NCBI GenBank assembly: GCA_964016985.1
Contig: OZ024821.1
Location: 19,428,855 to 19,492,854 of the forward strand
Source: Anodontia alba
Taxonomy: Eukaryota; Mollusca; Bivalvia; Lucinida; Lucinidae
Length of the DNA stretch: 64,000 nucleotides
Reading direction: 5' to 3'
Shown here: positions 23,284-37,300 of the stretch, piece by piece
How positions within the stretch are numbered: position 1 is the stretch's first letter
How the letters are laid out: every line of letters starts with the position of its first letter
Notes under the pieces: generated by a model
Seen by the model: the letters and a program-made list of their open reading frames with translations, nothing else
What the model was told of the DNA's origin: nothing
Databases searched by the model: none
Position numbers and translations under genes: made by a program

Positions 23284-26200
23284 CTGAAATAAAAGGTTGA
23301 CTTCGTTATCATCATTTTTCCTGAGAGCGCCTTAAATAATTTTAGACTGAATGAATGCTCTCCACACTTTCTATTTGAAGAGTTGAATTTCAATTTCAAA
23401 AGGCATGTAAGGCTCAGTGATCTACATATTCTTAAAGAAAAAAAATGCATATTTGCCAACAGCAGAGACCCCGATCGGACGCCACCGCATTCTGAGGCGT
23501 CTGATCTGGGTCAGCACTGTTTGCCAATTATCTTTTTGGGAATCTCCAGACTAAAATGGGTTATTAGTTCTGTGAAAAAGACGGTTAACGTACCGAAGAC
23601 AAGAAAATAGCAGACACAGATTTACTGAGTATTTTTTTTTTGCTTCGCACGAGTACCCAAAACGTAAGTTTTTAATGGCACCTACAGAAAAAAAATGTTT
23701 ATCTTGATACCCCTCTTATTAAGAGTTATGTAAGTCAAGATATTTTACCAAATACTATAGGAAATGAGGAATATTTAGGTTGTTTTGCAAATAAAGACAC
23801 ATTTGTGCAGTAAACAAATTGCTAGAAGTACAAAATAACACATTGAAAATACAGGTTAAACACTGTAAAGTTCTGAAAATTCGCTTAATAGTTTAAACCC
23901 CTGCATACCCCTCATTTCACTATGTATTATGTGGGAACATGGGCGAATACCATTACGAAAGCACGGCTATTCAAATATTTAGAAAATTTCACCGCAAAAA
24001 AAAAAAAAAAAAAAAAAAACCTGAAAATTTTCACATAAAAACTCTGATATTTTTCATATTTCTACTCAAAACATAGATTGTGAGTACTCGTTCTAACTAG
24101 TACCCACAATCTATATTTTTGAGCAAAAATAAGAAAAATAATGTGTACCCCTGTAAACGCCAGTTTTTCTATATAAATATGGGGTTTTAGGTGGTCAAAC
24201 TTATATAGGCCTGTTTTCGTGATGCATTATATGCACTTGTTAATGTATTTTGAGTGAAACCAATACTCCGATTTTCGTTCTTTTGTATAAAAAAAGGTAA
24301 GAGAAAAGTCCAGGGAATGCCACAATAACAAACCGCAGCCCTTCCCAGACACCAAGAGGAAGAGAAAACAGACAATACCAAACAAACGCAAATCAAACAA
24401 ACGTACGAAGAGCACCAAGAATAGCTCTCTCGTATGTTCTTTGAGCTCATTTCGAGATTGATGGGGTTTAATTGGCCAAAACTAGCTAGTTTAGCCAAGA
24501 AAACACTTCAGTTTTTTTTTCAGTTTTTTAATTGTGATTGGCTCACAAGCGTCTTTCCTTTTGTAATCTATTCAGTATTTCCGAGAACAAACATTATAGA
24601 TTTTAACTGACTTCACTGCAGCTTGGGTTAAAGGCCGGTGGTGGCCCTAAAATATCCCGGTACTTTACTATAGTGAAATTATTATTTGCATTAATTTAAT
24701 AATCATTGAGCCCATTCTGATATCTTATAAAACCGAGTTCCGCGTAAGTTTGTGCTCGGGAGAAGGGTATGTAGCCATACAAATCATAATACTGGCATAC
24801 GAAGGGTCACAATGAAATCGATACTCCGAATTTCGCTCTTATATGGGTTCACCCTGCTAGCATTCTACATAAATCTATAGCGGGCCGTTATCGGCCCGTC
24901 AGGGTAGCTGACGGGCCGACAACGACCCGCTATAGATTTATGTAGAATGCTTACTGGGCAGTGTGTACTACAGTAGCACTTATAGAGTTTATTTGCTTTT
25001 GTCGTTAGTAAACAATATGTGCATGACTTACAAACTGCTCCTTCATTGAAATAACACAAGTACAGCATAGTCAGAAACACGTGATTACCGTACACCCATG
25101 AGAGACTCAGCACCTGAAACAAAGTACGAAAGAAAATGCGACTAAAAGTGTTGACTGTCATATTTTTGACAGAGTCAAAAATACTTAGTTTGAAATTAGT
25201 GTTAGTTTGGTGCAAAAGACATGTACAGCTGACACTCGCTATATCAAACACCGGTTACTCTAGAGTCGAACTAAACAGACTGCAATATTCGTCTGCTTTT
25301 GCTGTATCTTCCTTACATTTCAGCTGTTTTTATCTCGATTTACTGTTATTCGAGCCAAAATTTCTAGTCCCTTGGAGTTTGAGCTAATGAGCATCGGCAC
25401 TACCGAAGTTAAAACACAATCCATCTTAGACTCTGGTTATAAGAAAAAAATAAGAGAACAATGTACTTCAGTTGTTATTGCTAACTATTTGGTAGTCTTC
25501 TAAAACTGGGGTTGAATGTGCAAACACTGAGAAGAATATACCAACTGATAACTTCCTACAATGACAGTAGACAGACGAAATGACGCGTGTACTGTAAAGC
25601 TGACGTTATGCGTAACTCATACAAGGTTTGCATGTTCAATAAAATGCTTAAACTTTCTCAAGTAAACACGCCTTTAAGAGAGAAAAAAGCCTGCTTATGT
25701 CACACATATATTTGTTTATCTGACACCTAATACTTTGACACTTTGTTATGACACCTAATTCCTTGACACAACCGTTTTTTTATTTGGGTTTTACGGCCCT
25801 TTCGAGTATATTTCACTTATATCGAGCCGATCGTTTATCAAAAGTGGGTGAAACACGGAGAACCCGGGGAAAAACAACCTGACCATCCGTAAGCAGAATT
25901 GGCTTTCCCACATGTGACCCGAGCGAGGCTCGAACCAGAGCGGTGAAAAACGTAATGGATTAAGAGTCAACTTTCCTATCCACTAGGAACACAGCTTTAG
26001 TTGCAAAGCAACAGTTTATACTGTAGACAGCCTAACTGTTGCTTTGCAATTAAGGCTGTAGACAGTCAAACTGTTGTCTTGCAACTAAAGCTGTGGAAAG
26101 TCTAACGGTTGATTTGCAACTAAAGCTGTGGGCAGCCTACCGTTGCTTTGCAACTAAAGCTTTGGACAGCCTAACCGTTGCTTTGCAATTGAAAGTGTAG

Positions 26201-29200
26201 ACAGTATAAATGTTGCTTTGCAACTAAGGCTGTGGAAATACTGGCTGTTGCTTTGCAACTAAAGGTTTGGACAGTCTAACCCTTGCTTTGCAACTAAATC
26301 TGTGGACAGCCTAACTGTTACTTTGTATTTAAGCTGTTTATAGGCTTACTGTTGCCTTGCAATTAAACCTGTGGACAGCCTAACTGTTGCTTCGAAACTA
26401 AAGCTGTGAAATGCTAAACTTCTGATTGGCAGCTAAAGCTGTGGACAGACTAACTGCTGCTGTGCAACTAAAGCTGTGGACAGCGTAATTGTTGCTTTGC
26501 AGCTTAAGCTATAGACAGCTAAACTGTTGCTTTGCAATTAAGCTGTAGACAGCCTTACTGTTACTTTGCAACTAAAGCTATGGACAGCCTAACTGTTGCT
26601 TTGCAATTAAAGCCGTGGACAGCCTAACTGTTGCTTTGGAACTAAAGCTATGGACAGTCTAACTGTTGCTTAGCAACTAAAGCTATGGACAGCCTAACTG
26701 TTACTGTGCAAATAAAGGTGTGGACAGCCTAACTGTAGCTTTGAAATTAAAGCTATGGAAAGCCTAACTGTTGCTTTGCAACTAAAACTATGGACAGCCT
26801 AACGGTTGCTTTGCCATTAAAGCTACAGCCTAACTGTTACTATTCAACTACAGCTGTGGACTGTCTAACTGTTGCTAAGCAACTAATTCTGTGAATAGCC
26901 TAACTTTTACTTGGTGACTTTTCTTATTCAACGAGGCAATTTATATTAAAGTTCGCCATGTGTTTTGTCCCTGTGTTTTTCAGTCTTTTAGCCTTGCGAT
27001 TACCTCGCTTGTGGCAGAGAAAGCTAGACGTTTGTTTGTTTTGTGCGTGTTGGTTTGTGTTCCTTTCCTCTTCCTCTTGGTGTCAGGGATTGGCTGCGAC
27101 TTGTGATTGTGGCACTCCCTGGACATTTTAAAGCGAATGTCCAAACTAAAAGGAATTAATTTGACTTTAGTAGCAATATTCGTTTGCCTCTCTTGTTGGA
27201 ACAACTCTTAGTATGCTGGCTGAATGGAAATATATACCCTGGTCAAATTGCTCAATGTATACATGGTTCTAGATAAGAGGGGTACGCACATAAATATTTT
27301 TCTTATTTCTCCACGAAAACATGTGCTGTGGGTACCCATTAGAAGCGCTTCGTTGAGGCGCTCCTACTGAGTACCCACAGTATATGTTTTCCTGGAAAAA
27401 TAAGAAACAATATCAATATTTTTCTTTAAAAAAAATGCCTTACCTGGAGCTATGGCCAAATATTACGAATAGTTTGAGTAAAAGCTATGCATTTCATAGC
27501 AAACCATAATATTCTCATATTCTCATATAAGTGATAGCTTTCTTGTGAGAATATTTTGTGAAATTGATAACTAATTTCTTGCACTTACCGGGTGTGTCCA
27601 ATATATTGTCAGAATTGGGTGAATGTCTGCTTCCTTGTGGTGCTTAGCCCCTTCAAGCATTGAACTTGATAAATAAAGGAAAAATACAAAATACTGTACT
27701 TGTTCATGGTCACGTTTACAGTGGTTCTACTTTAAACCCTATCTCTTTATTATGTTTTCCTTTAATGTTTCACGGAAACTCTTTTTTCATTTCATTTATT
27801 TTAAAAGTTGATATGACTAAAAATACAAACGAAACAGAAGAAGATTGGGAAACCCTCCCAGTCCCACACAATCTTCCGTAATTCCAGTAACGGGTCGGGA
27901 AATTTCTTCCCCTAATAAAGCACTAATGTGAAACAGACAACAAGAACAACCTCCGGTGTTCCTGCATCGAGCGGAAAAAAATATTTGAAAGCCTAGTTAC
28001 TGTTCCCTCGGTAAGATTTAAACAACCCTCCTGAAATACGATACAATGATTCGATTGGTAAACGTGTCAAGCACATTTTCCACCTGCTTTTTTTCACATG
28101 ACAATGTATTGTTTTCTTTGCCTCTTAACTCCGATGGCTTTCGCATCCATTTATTCTGATCAGAGCCATAAATCAATATCTCGATGAAAGCGAAGATTTT
28201 GATAGGACAGGGCAATATGATCCATTGCTACTCACATACATATGTACCCCAAAAGTCAAGTTTCCGTATGAAGAAGTTCATTTGAGATATGCTTTGTTAT
28301 AAACGCCTTCTAGCCGTGTTCAACAAACAACAAAAACAACCTCTGGTGTTTTTCTTCTTCGAGACTATTTTGAGAACTTTCTTGAAAATATGAATACAGA
28401 ATTAATTATCATAGAACAACCACCATTCATTTAACCAAGTACAGTTTCCTGAACGCATTAGAAAACAACTGTCTACATACATTGACATAGACTGGCCCCA
28501 GTCTCTAGTGACAAAATATTTTTTTTTATAATCTGTTTAATAATCCACTAAAATATATAAAACCAAAGTAATATCATGACTAAAAAGGCTGGTCTAGTGA
28601 CCAGCCTTTATAGTCGTGATAGTTTTTTTTGTTTGTTTTATTTTAGTGGATTATCAAACAGGATTATGAGAAAAATATTTAGTCATTGGAGACTGGAGCC
28701 AGTCTAACATTGACATGGCTTCCTGCTAAATGTACGTTAAAAGTTTGATCTCCTTTTTTGTTAATACTACCCATAAAGTTACTAGATGATGACAAAGATG
28801 GCGCTGTATCGCTTACCTGATTACCAGAAAAGTTTCGAGTCAAATGATCTTTCGGTTAAAGAGAAGAATATCAATAAAGGTTTTCTAGATGACGGCCATC
28901 AGGGCCAGCTTGGAGTTCCGATCGGAACGATTTTTGCCTTTTTAATCCACAACTGCCCCGATTCATTCTACCAAATTTCGGGTTAGTTGGCAATTCGGTT
29001 CAGAAAATTATATGCAAAATAAACTTTCAAGATGGCGCTATCTTTGATATCCGATCGGAATGATTTGGGCTATTTTTATCCACAAGTTGCCACGACACTT
29101 CCTACCATGTTTCAAATCAGTTGGCCTTTCGATTCAGGAGAAGAAGCGCAAACTATATTTTCAAGATGGCGACCATAGCGACCATCTTGGATTTCTGATC

Positions 29201-32200
29201 GGAATGATTTTAGCTACTTTTGCTCTTAAAGTCGTCCCAATACTTCCATCCAAGTTCCGAGTCCGATTTAAAGCCACGACAGACGACGCACGCACGACGG
29301 CCGACGGACATTGACCGATCGCAATAGCTCACCTTGAGCACTTCGTGCTTAGGTGAGCTAAATATGATTGCCTTTCTAAAATGCTGCATTCAGTTCCATG
29401 GTAAGGCAGACTCTCACTTTAGGAAAAAAAATCCCCGTCCATGGGTAAACTGTATTAACAGGGCGAATATACTATACTATAGGCTAGAATTAAATTATAA
29501 ATTATTACTTAAATCAATTAGTTTTAATTGGGCTATGGTCATAAATTTTCCCATGGACATCTGTTCTTTGGCTGTGGCCACACTTTTTTATTTCTATTTA
29601 TGTCCCCCACTACCAAAGTGGGGGAGGGGGGGGACACATTGTTTTTCGGACGGATCCCGTTGGCGTCGGCGTCGCCGTCGGGGTCAGCGTCGGCGTAAAA
29701 CTTCTTGTCCGCTCTGTAACTTGAATACCCTTTGGAATATATTGATGATACTTGGTAGAAATGTAGATCAGGACGAGATAACATGTCGCATACAAGATTG
29801 ACAAATCTGGCTTTCTTATTTTTGGAGTTATCACCCTTTATTTTATTTGAAAAAAAATTCGTGTCCGCTGTGTAACTCGAATACCCTTTGGAATATTTCG
29901 ATGGAACTTGGCAGAAATGTAGAACAGGACCAGACGACATGTCGCGTACAAGAATGACAACTCTGCCTTTCTTACTTTTGGCGTAATCTCCCTTTGTTAT
30001 ATTTGACAGTGATTACCCATTGATACGAGGGTCGTGCAAAAAGTTCTGTAACTAATAGGCTTCCTTAGTTTAATCTCAGGTATATTTTAAAATGCTTCAC
30101 TGCACTTGAAGAGTGTGTTGAATAGCTAACGATACCCGTTTATTTCGTGCAAATTGCTTTCCAGTTGACCGAATTGAAACAGATGCAGTCATATAACTGA
30201 TCAATTTACTTGTTACATTGGAACATGGACCAGAAGACTGAAATTCGTAGGTATATTAAATGCCGCATTAATATAGATTCAAAGCAGATGTTTAATGAAT
30301 TGTGTGGTATAAATGGACCTCAGACCATTTCAATGCGCACAGTTTTAGGTGGGTTAAAGCTTTTAAAGCTGGGAAATTTTCTGTTGAAGATGATACCCGT
30401 CCTGGAAGTCCTAAAACCTCTGTTACCAAGGCTAACATCGCTGCTGTAAAGATTGTGGTCGAACAGGATGCGCGATTGTCTGTCAAAGATATATCTAGTT
30501 GTACTGGCATATTAGAAGGTAGTGTGCAAACAATTCTGAAAAGCGTTTAGAACTGAGAAAGGTTTGCGCTAGGTGGGTACCTCATTTTCTAACTGAGGGG
30601 CAAAAGACACAACGCCTTAAATATGTCCGGGAACTTTTGAAAACATACAAAGTCTGTAATAGTCGGGTTATTTTTAACTTGCTAACAGGTGATGAAACCT
30701 GGGTGCACATGTTTGAGCCACAAAGAAGGGCTGATAATAAGCAATGGAAGAGAAAAGGTAAAAAACGCCCATGTATTGCCAAGAGAAACATAAGTTCGAA
30801 AAAGATGTTGTACGCAATTTTCTTTAATTCAAGTTGGCCAGTCGTTCAAGTGCCTTGTCAGTCTGGTCATACAGTCACTGGCCGATTCTACAAGAATTCT
30901 GTACTGAAGAAAATGAAAGAGTTTTACAATACGAAACGACCAAGCAAAGGATGGTCAGGAGTCCACCTTTTACATGACAACGCCTTCTCTCATAAGTGTG
31001 AGGTTATTAAGTCTTTTCTGGCTTCTGAAAAGGTGAAAGTGTTAAACCATCAACCTTATTCACCTGACCTGAGTCCCTGACTTCTTTTTATTTCCAAGGC
31101 TTAAGAAAATACTTTCTGGAAATAAGTATACGTCTAGAAGTTCTCTGGCAGCGCTATTTGTCAGTGTCTCCGACAGATACCAAAAAAAGACTATTTATCT
31201 GCTTTTCGCGACTGTGTAAAAAGGTTACAAAAATGTGTTTCAGTAAAGGGGGAATACTTTGAAGGTTTGTAATTAAAATTTGTTTGATAAAACGTAGCAC
31301 TGAAGTTATCCGAATTCAGTGAGAAAACTTTTTGCAGGACCATCGTATTGTGTCCACTCTGTAAGTCAAAGACCCTTTGGAATATTTTTATGATACTTGG
31401 TAGAAATGTAGAACAGGACCAGACGATGTGTCGCGTACAAAAATGAAAACTCTGGCTTCCTTACTTTTGGAGTTATCTCCCTTTGTTTTGTTTGAAATAG
31501 CTTTCTCGTCTGCTCTGTAACTGGAAGACCCTTTGGAATATTTCGATGGTACTTGGCAGAAATGTAGAACAGGACCAGACGACATGTCGCGTACAAGAAT
31601 GACAACTCTGCCTTTCTTACTTTTGGCGTTATCTTCCTTTGTTATATTTGACAGTGATAATCCATTGATTTCGTGTCCGCTCTGTAAATCAATGATCCTT
31701 AGTTGAATATTTTATGATACTTGGTAGAAATGTAGAACAGGACCAGACGACGTATCGCGTATAAGAACGACAACTCTGCCTTTCTAACTTTTGGCGTTAT
31801 CTCCCTTTGTTATGTCTGACAGTGATAATCCATTGATTTCCCGTCCTCTCTGTAAGTCAAATTTTGTGGGGAAAAGAAAATCGTCCTCAAATTGTATGAG
31901 ATGTTATTATTTTGTAAATTGTCTCGGGGAATTTAAACATTTCATCATGATCTTGCTGTTTATAGTTTGTAAAAGAGAAATAATGAGAAATGTCCTGATT
32001 TCTTGTTTTACATCCGTATTTATTTATTTGTGTTGTTCTTCTTTCTTCACTTAATAACAACGCCATGTTTACAATATATATGTATAAAATACAAATTGGT
32101 GAACGTCGATCAAAGTATAATAATTTCTAATATATACGTATCAGTAACACTTTCGCAGTATATTTTGTCCCAAATACCAATTATTTACAAGGTCTCGAAA

Positions 32201-34354
32201 CAGCTAAAAACTAAACCCAAAACATTTTGTACAAGTGCGGCGATCAGGCCTATGGCCCGCCGAGCGGCGACCACGACGAGACTACATTTTTCGATCTTCC
32301 TTCTTTGCAAGCTAAAATCTGACTCTCAACTGTCACGCAAGTATATCTAGACTGCGCGCGCGTCTTTTCTCTCTGAGCAAGTGCAGAGTAGAAGTCATTA
32401 CCCTAGAGCGGGATTAGACTGGACGCCGTGTGAAACCATTTCTATCGTAAAGATAACAATACGTTAAAACTGCAATTGTGCCGTCCCTTTAAGGGATATC
32501 TTGGTAAGGTGTTAAAAACGTTTCATTGACAAAGTGGATGTTTAAATGTATTTGAACAAAGGATCTAGAATTGACATGTTTTGCAATTCCGCTGTTAAGT
32601 GAAATACTTTAGATTTCAAAGTTCGCATTTTAAGAAATTTAAATAAAATAAGACAAATGATATTTGTAGTTAAAACTAAGTAAAAAATGAATTCAGCTTT
32701 ACAAGACGATCAAACTGATACCAAACACGACGATAAAATATTGACCCTAAGGCTAAGAAAAAATGTGGTTGTTTTTTTTTTTTTGTTGTTTTTTTTTGTG
32801 TGTTTTTTTTTCCATTAACTCTAAAACAGCAATGAATACGCATTTGATACTCTGGTATTCATATCTAAAATGTTCCAAGTAATAAGATGATATGAACATC
32901 TTTGCTATCTAAAGCAAACTTATTGATGTTTCTTATAATGCAATAGATACTGAAATTTCACATCACGAAAACATACCTATATAATTTTGGCCCCCTTAAA
33001 CCCCACTTTTATATAGTAAAACTGGGGTTTACAGGGGTATACATTATTTTTCTTATTTCTGCTCAAAAACATAGATTGTGGGTACTCGTTAGAACCGCCT
33101 CGGCGAGGCGGTTCTAACGAGTACCCACAATCTATGTTTAGAGCAGAAAAATAAAAAAAAATATCAGAATTTTTCATCTGAACATTTTCATTTTTTGTGG
33201 TAAAATTTTCAGTATATTTAAATAGGCGTGTTTTCGTAATGATAAGCGTCCGAAATATTAACCATTTGTATTTCTACTGACGCATTTATTTAAATATAAA
33301 ATACTTAATCAACGTACATTAATTACATCATAATGCACCAATGTTACGTCATGAAAAGTGGCATATAATACAAAGACCCTTTGGATCATTTTTATGATAC
33401 TTGGTAGTATTGTAGAACAGAACCAGACGACGTGTCACGTACAAGAATGACAGCTCTGTCTTTTTTACTTTTCGCGTTATCTCCTTTTCTTATGTCTGAC
33501 AGTGATTATTCATTGACTTCGTGTCCGCTCTGTAAGTCAAACACCCTTTGGAATATTTTTATGATACTTGGTAGAAATGTAGAACAGGGCCAGACAACGT
33601 GTCACGTACAAGAATGACAACTCAACTCTGCCTTTCTTACTTTTGGAGTTTTGCTTTGTTTTGTTTGAAATAGATTTCTCGTCTGCTCTGTAACTGGAAT
33701 ACCCTTCAGAATATTCTGATGGTACCTTGTAGAACTGTAGAATAGGACAAGACGACGTGTTTCTTACAAGAATGACAACTCTACTTTCCTTACTTTTGCT
33801 GTTATCTCCCTTTGTTATATTTGACACTGCTTATGCATTGATTTAATGTCCGCTATGTAAGTCGGACACTCTTTGGAATATTTTGATGATACTTGGTAGT
33901 AATGAAGAACAGGACCAGACGACATGTCACATTCAAGAATACCTTCATCTTTTTTTACTTTTGGAGTTATCTCCCCTTCTTGTGTCTGAATTTGATTTCT
34001 TGTCTCTGCTCTGTAATACGAATACCTTACGGAATATTTTGATGATGCTTGGTACAAATGTAGAACAGGACGACATGACGTGTTCCGTACAAGAATGACA
34101 ACTCTGGCGGGACTGGGAGGGGGGACATTTGTTTGTTTGTTTGTTTTTTTTTTGTGTTTTTTTTTTTTTTTTGAACCTTTTCTAGTTATTTATTTATGTT
34201 TTGCCATTAGCAAATTTTCATTTACTTTTCCCTATTGGCAAAACGTCAAAAAGCAGTGATTATTAGATATCCCACGCCCAGAAACCAAACATAACGGACG
34301 ACGGACGGACATACGAATAAATAACGTGAAAAAAGTATCCCCACAAACACAGTT

Positions 34355-34388
<34 letters not shown>

Positions 34389-37300
34389 GTGTGGGGAGGG
34401 TAACAAATCAAATTCGATTTACCTTATTCCAGAAAATACAGTAACTACAACGCTGTCTGGACAGCAAATTCACCTTTTTCACCATCTGGGCAAAAGCAGA
34501 AGACACATTGGTGATATTTTTCTTATTGTTCCCAGAAAACAGGATTTGACACTTATTTCATGCAGTCAACATTTTGCATGAAACGTAAAAACCTCATCAC
34601 GAAAAATTGCCTATATAATTTTGACCCCTTTAAACCCCACTTTTATATAGTAAAACTGGAGTTTACCGGAGTAGACATTATTTTTCTTATTTTTTCTCAA
34701 AAGCATAGATTGTGGGTACTCGTTAAAACCGCATCGCCGAAGCGGTTCAAATGAGTACCCACAATCTATCTTTTGAGCAGAAATATGAAAAATATCTTTT
34801 TTTATCTGAAAATTTTCAGTTTTTGGAGGTGAAATATCCTATATATTTGAATAGGTGTGTTTTCGTAATCTATTTTCTGGAAAAAAAATTAAGAAAAGTA
34901 TTTCAAAATGTCGTCTGCTGAGAATTATACCCAAAGTGCTAAGCGTTAAAACTTATCGATATATAGTTTTAGCAAATGTTTTTTTTTTGTTTGTTTTTTT
35001 TTTTTTTATCAGGATAGACACTAATTGTCAAATCCCATATTTCGCGAAAAAAAAAAATAATAAAATAAAATAAAATAAAAAATAGAAATAAATAAATAAA
35101 TACAAATTTCATTCGCTGAATATTTACTAATAATACTAAGCGTTAAGACTGAAAGAAGACAAAGATTGCATTCTGCAGTGCAAGTATGCAAGACGCTCGA
35201 GAACGTTTTATCCTTGATCCCCGGCCTTGTTGGTAATCGTCATTAAGTAGAGAGATCTGGGGCTTAACTTTCGCAAGCACTTTGCACTTCCAAACGCATC
35301 CAAGATTTCACTTACTTGTACATGAAAGTCCAGTGTGCTGTAAAATCCAGTCCGAATGTCAGGAAAAAGAACCATTTATATTGCGGGTAAAGAAAACTCA
35401 GAATAAAACAGAGTCCAGTGGTAGCAAACTCATCCGTCATTTCGTCCAACTGCTGGCCGAACATAGACGCTAGACAAGAAAATATATACCGATTCAAACG
35501 AGCAGCTCCGTCAGGAATAGTCTTTTGAGCTTATGCGAACACCGCAGGCCCGATAAGACCTTCGCTGTTCGCTTGCAGAATCACTACACATTACGAAAAC
35601 ACGCCTAATCAAATACACTGGAAATTTTACCACGAAAAAATGAAAGTTTTCAGATAAAAACTTCTGATATTTTTCAAATTTCTGCTCAAAACATAGATTG
35701 TGGGTACTCGTTAGAACCGCCACGATGAGGCGTATCCACAATCTATGTTTTGAGCAGAAATAAGAAAAATAATGCATACCCCTGTAAACCCCAGTTTTAC
35801 TATATAAAAGTGGGGTTTAAGGGGGTCAAAATTATATAGACATGTTTTCGTGATGATACTACAGAAGAATATATATTTGTAAAGCATAAGACATTACCTG
35901 ATAATGAGATGCGATTTTGCTAGCTGACTTGGACCATGACCCGTAAAATAGTTTTAAAAGTCACTAAAACCTCTAAAAACGCATTTCTGCGCTATGCTCA
36001 CCATATGCACCAATTGAGGGTTTAGCCGAACTTTTCAGCCAATTTATGGCTTGGATGAAACGTCCGACGCCCGTGCAGGGATCTTTACTGCTCGCATATA
36101 TCCCAAAGACTCCCGTTGTTCATGGCGCGAGTCAAAATATGTGTGTGATCTGCCTATACACAGGAAGAAAATTCTTAACATATGATTAAACATGGAGTAA
36201 AAAAAAAAGCAGGTTTTAGCAAGCAGCCTCCCTCACACCCTTAGCAACGCTCTAAGGGTGAATCCTAAGGACCGGATATGCTCTTAGGGGAGGAGCCTCT
36301 GACATAATACAGTAGATCCTCAATCGCTCGAACACCGATGGCTCGTTTACCATGGCAAATTCGAACTCATTTTTGAGTCCTTACGAAATTCTTACGGAAG
36401 CTAAAGAAAACAAAAATTTAGGTATTTTTTCTTATTTTATTAGGAAATTGTATGTTGTATGTACTCATTAGAATCGCATCATCGAGGCGATTCTAATGAG
36501 TACATGCTACATACAAGTACTGAGTTAAAATTTCGAAAGGATTTCCCTAATTTATCGCTAATTGTTTCCAGACCTGGCGCCATGATTAACCCTCAGTGGC
36601 TCGAACTACTCATATCTCGAATCAATTTTCATGGTCCAAAAGATGTTCAAGCCATTAAGGTTTTACTGTAGTTTTTCCTTCCTTCTGAAAAAGTATCTAC
36701 ACGAAAAAGAAAAAATATACGTCATTTCCAGAAGGTATTTCGTGTGCAGAAAAGCAAAAAGGAAGTCACAAAAGTTGTCTCCCTTGTAAAACATGGTGCA
36801 AAATCTTCCAAGTTTATCAAGTCCCCTTAAGTTTTGAGCTCAGCAGCTCCAAAGAACTAAACATAAAATAATATAGTAACATTAGAGAAAAATAACACAT
36901 GCTACAGTAATCAATTGCATGGTTCAAGGACGTGTGGCGCGGTCCATACGCTGTGATGTTTTTTTGTTGTTTTTTTTAAACCATATGTTGCGTGGTCTCA
37001 TTACGATCTCACACAGAGATGATCTCTGTGTGAGATCGTAATGAGACTACGCAACATATGGTTTCGTGTAAAATGTGTCGTAAAATAGAGAGACGCCCCC
37101 GCCTTGTGTCCTTTTACAAAATTCAAAGTCAGTACACCATGACCAAGACGACAGCTGACTGCTGGTAGGCTCTAGCAAGAGGGGTCCTTTGGAAACAGGA
37201 AACATTTCAAAACACAACACTGACAGAACTGGAAGGTTGATTTTCTCTGAGTTTAGCCTGTGAAAATGGTCATGAACGGGGACTTAAGACTGTTTCATGT

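Larger units (their letters stand above)
29599..34134 (+). mobile_element. 165-bp tandem array element with TATGTCCCCC end, heavily interrupted (intron 3)
   Basis: It starts TATGTCCCCCACTACCAAAG, then a GGCGTCGGCGTC-type tract. Units of about 160-170 bp follow (CCCTTTGGAATATTTTGATG, ACTTGGTAGAAATGTAGAAC, CGTGTCGCGTACAAGAATGA, TTTGACAGTGATTATGCATT, GTGTCCGCTCTGTAAG) in blocks 29700-30025, 31348-31860 and 33370-34110, ending GGGAGGGGGGACAT. A mariner, 1.1 kb of other sequence and a hairpin MITE split it. Short frames repeating along the array are repeat artefacts. Confidence 0.75.

Noticed and set aside
29334..29940. Proteins with LWNILMILGRNV-type segments in the 165-bp arrays
   Set aside because: The segment recurs once per array unit in both array elements and is limited to the unit length; it reflects the DNA repeat.
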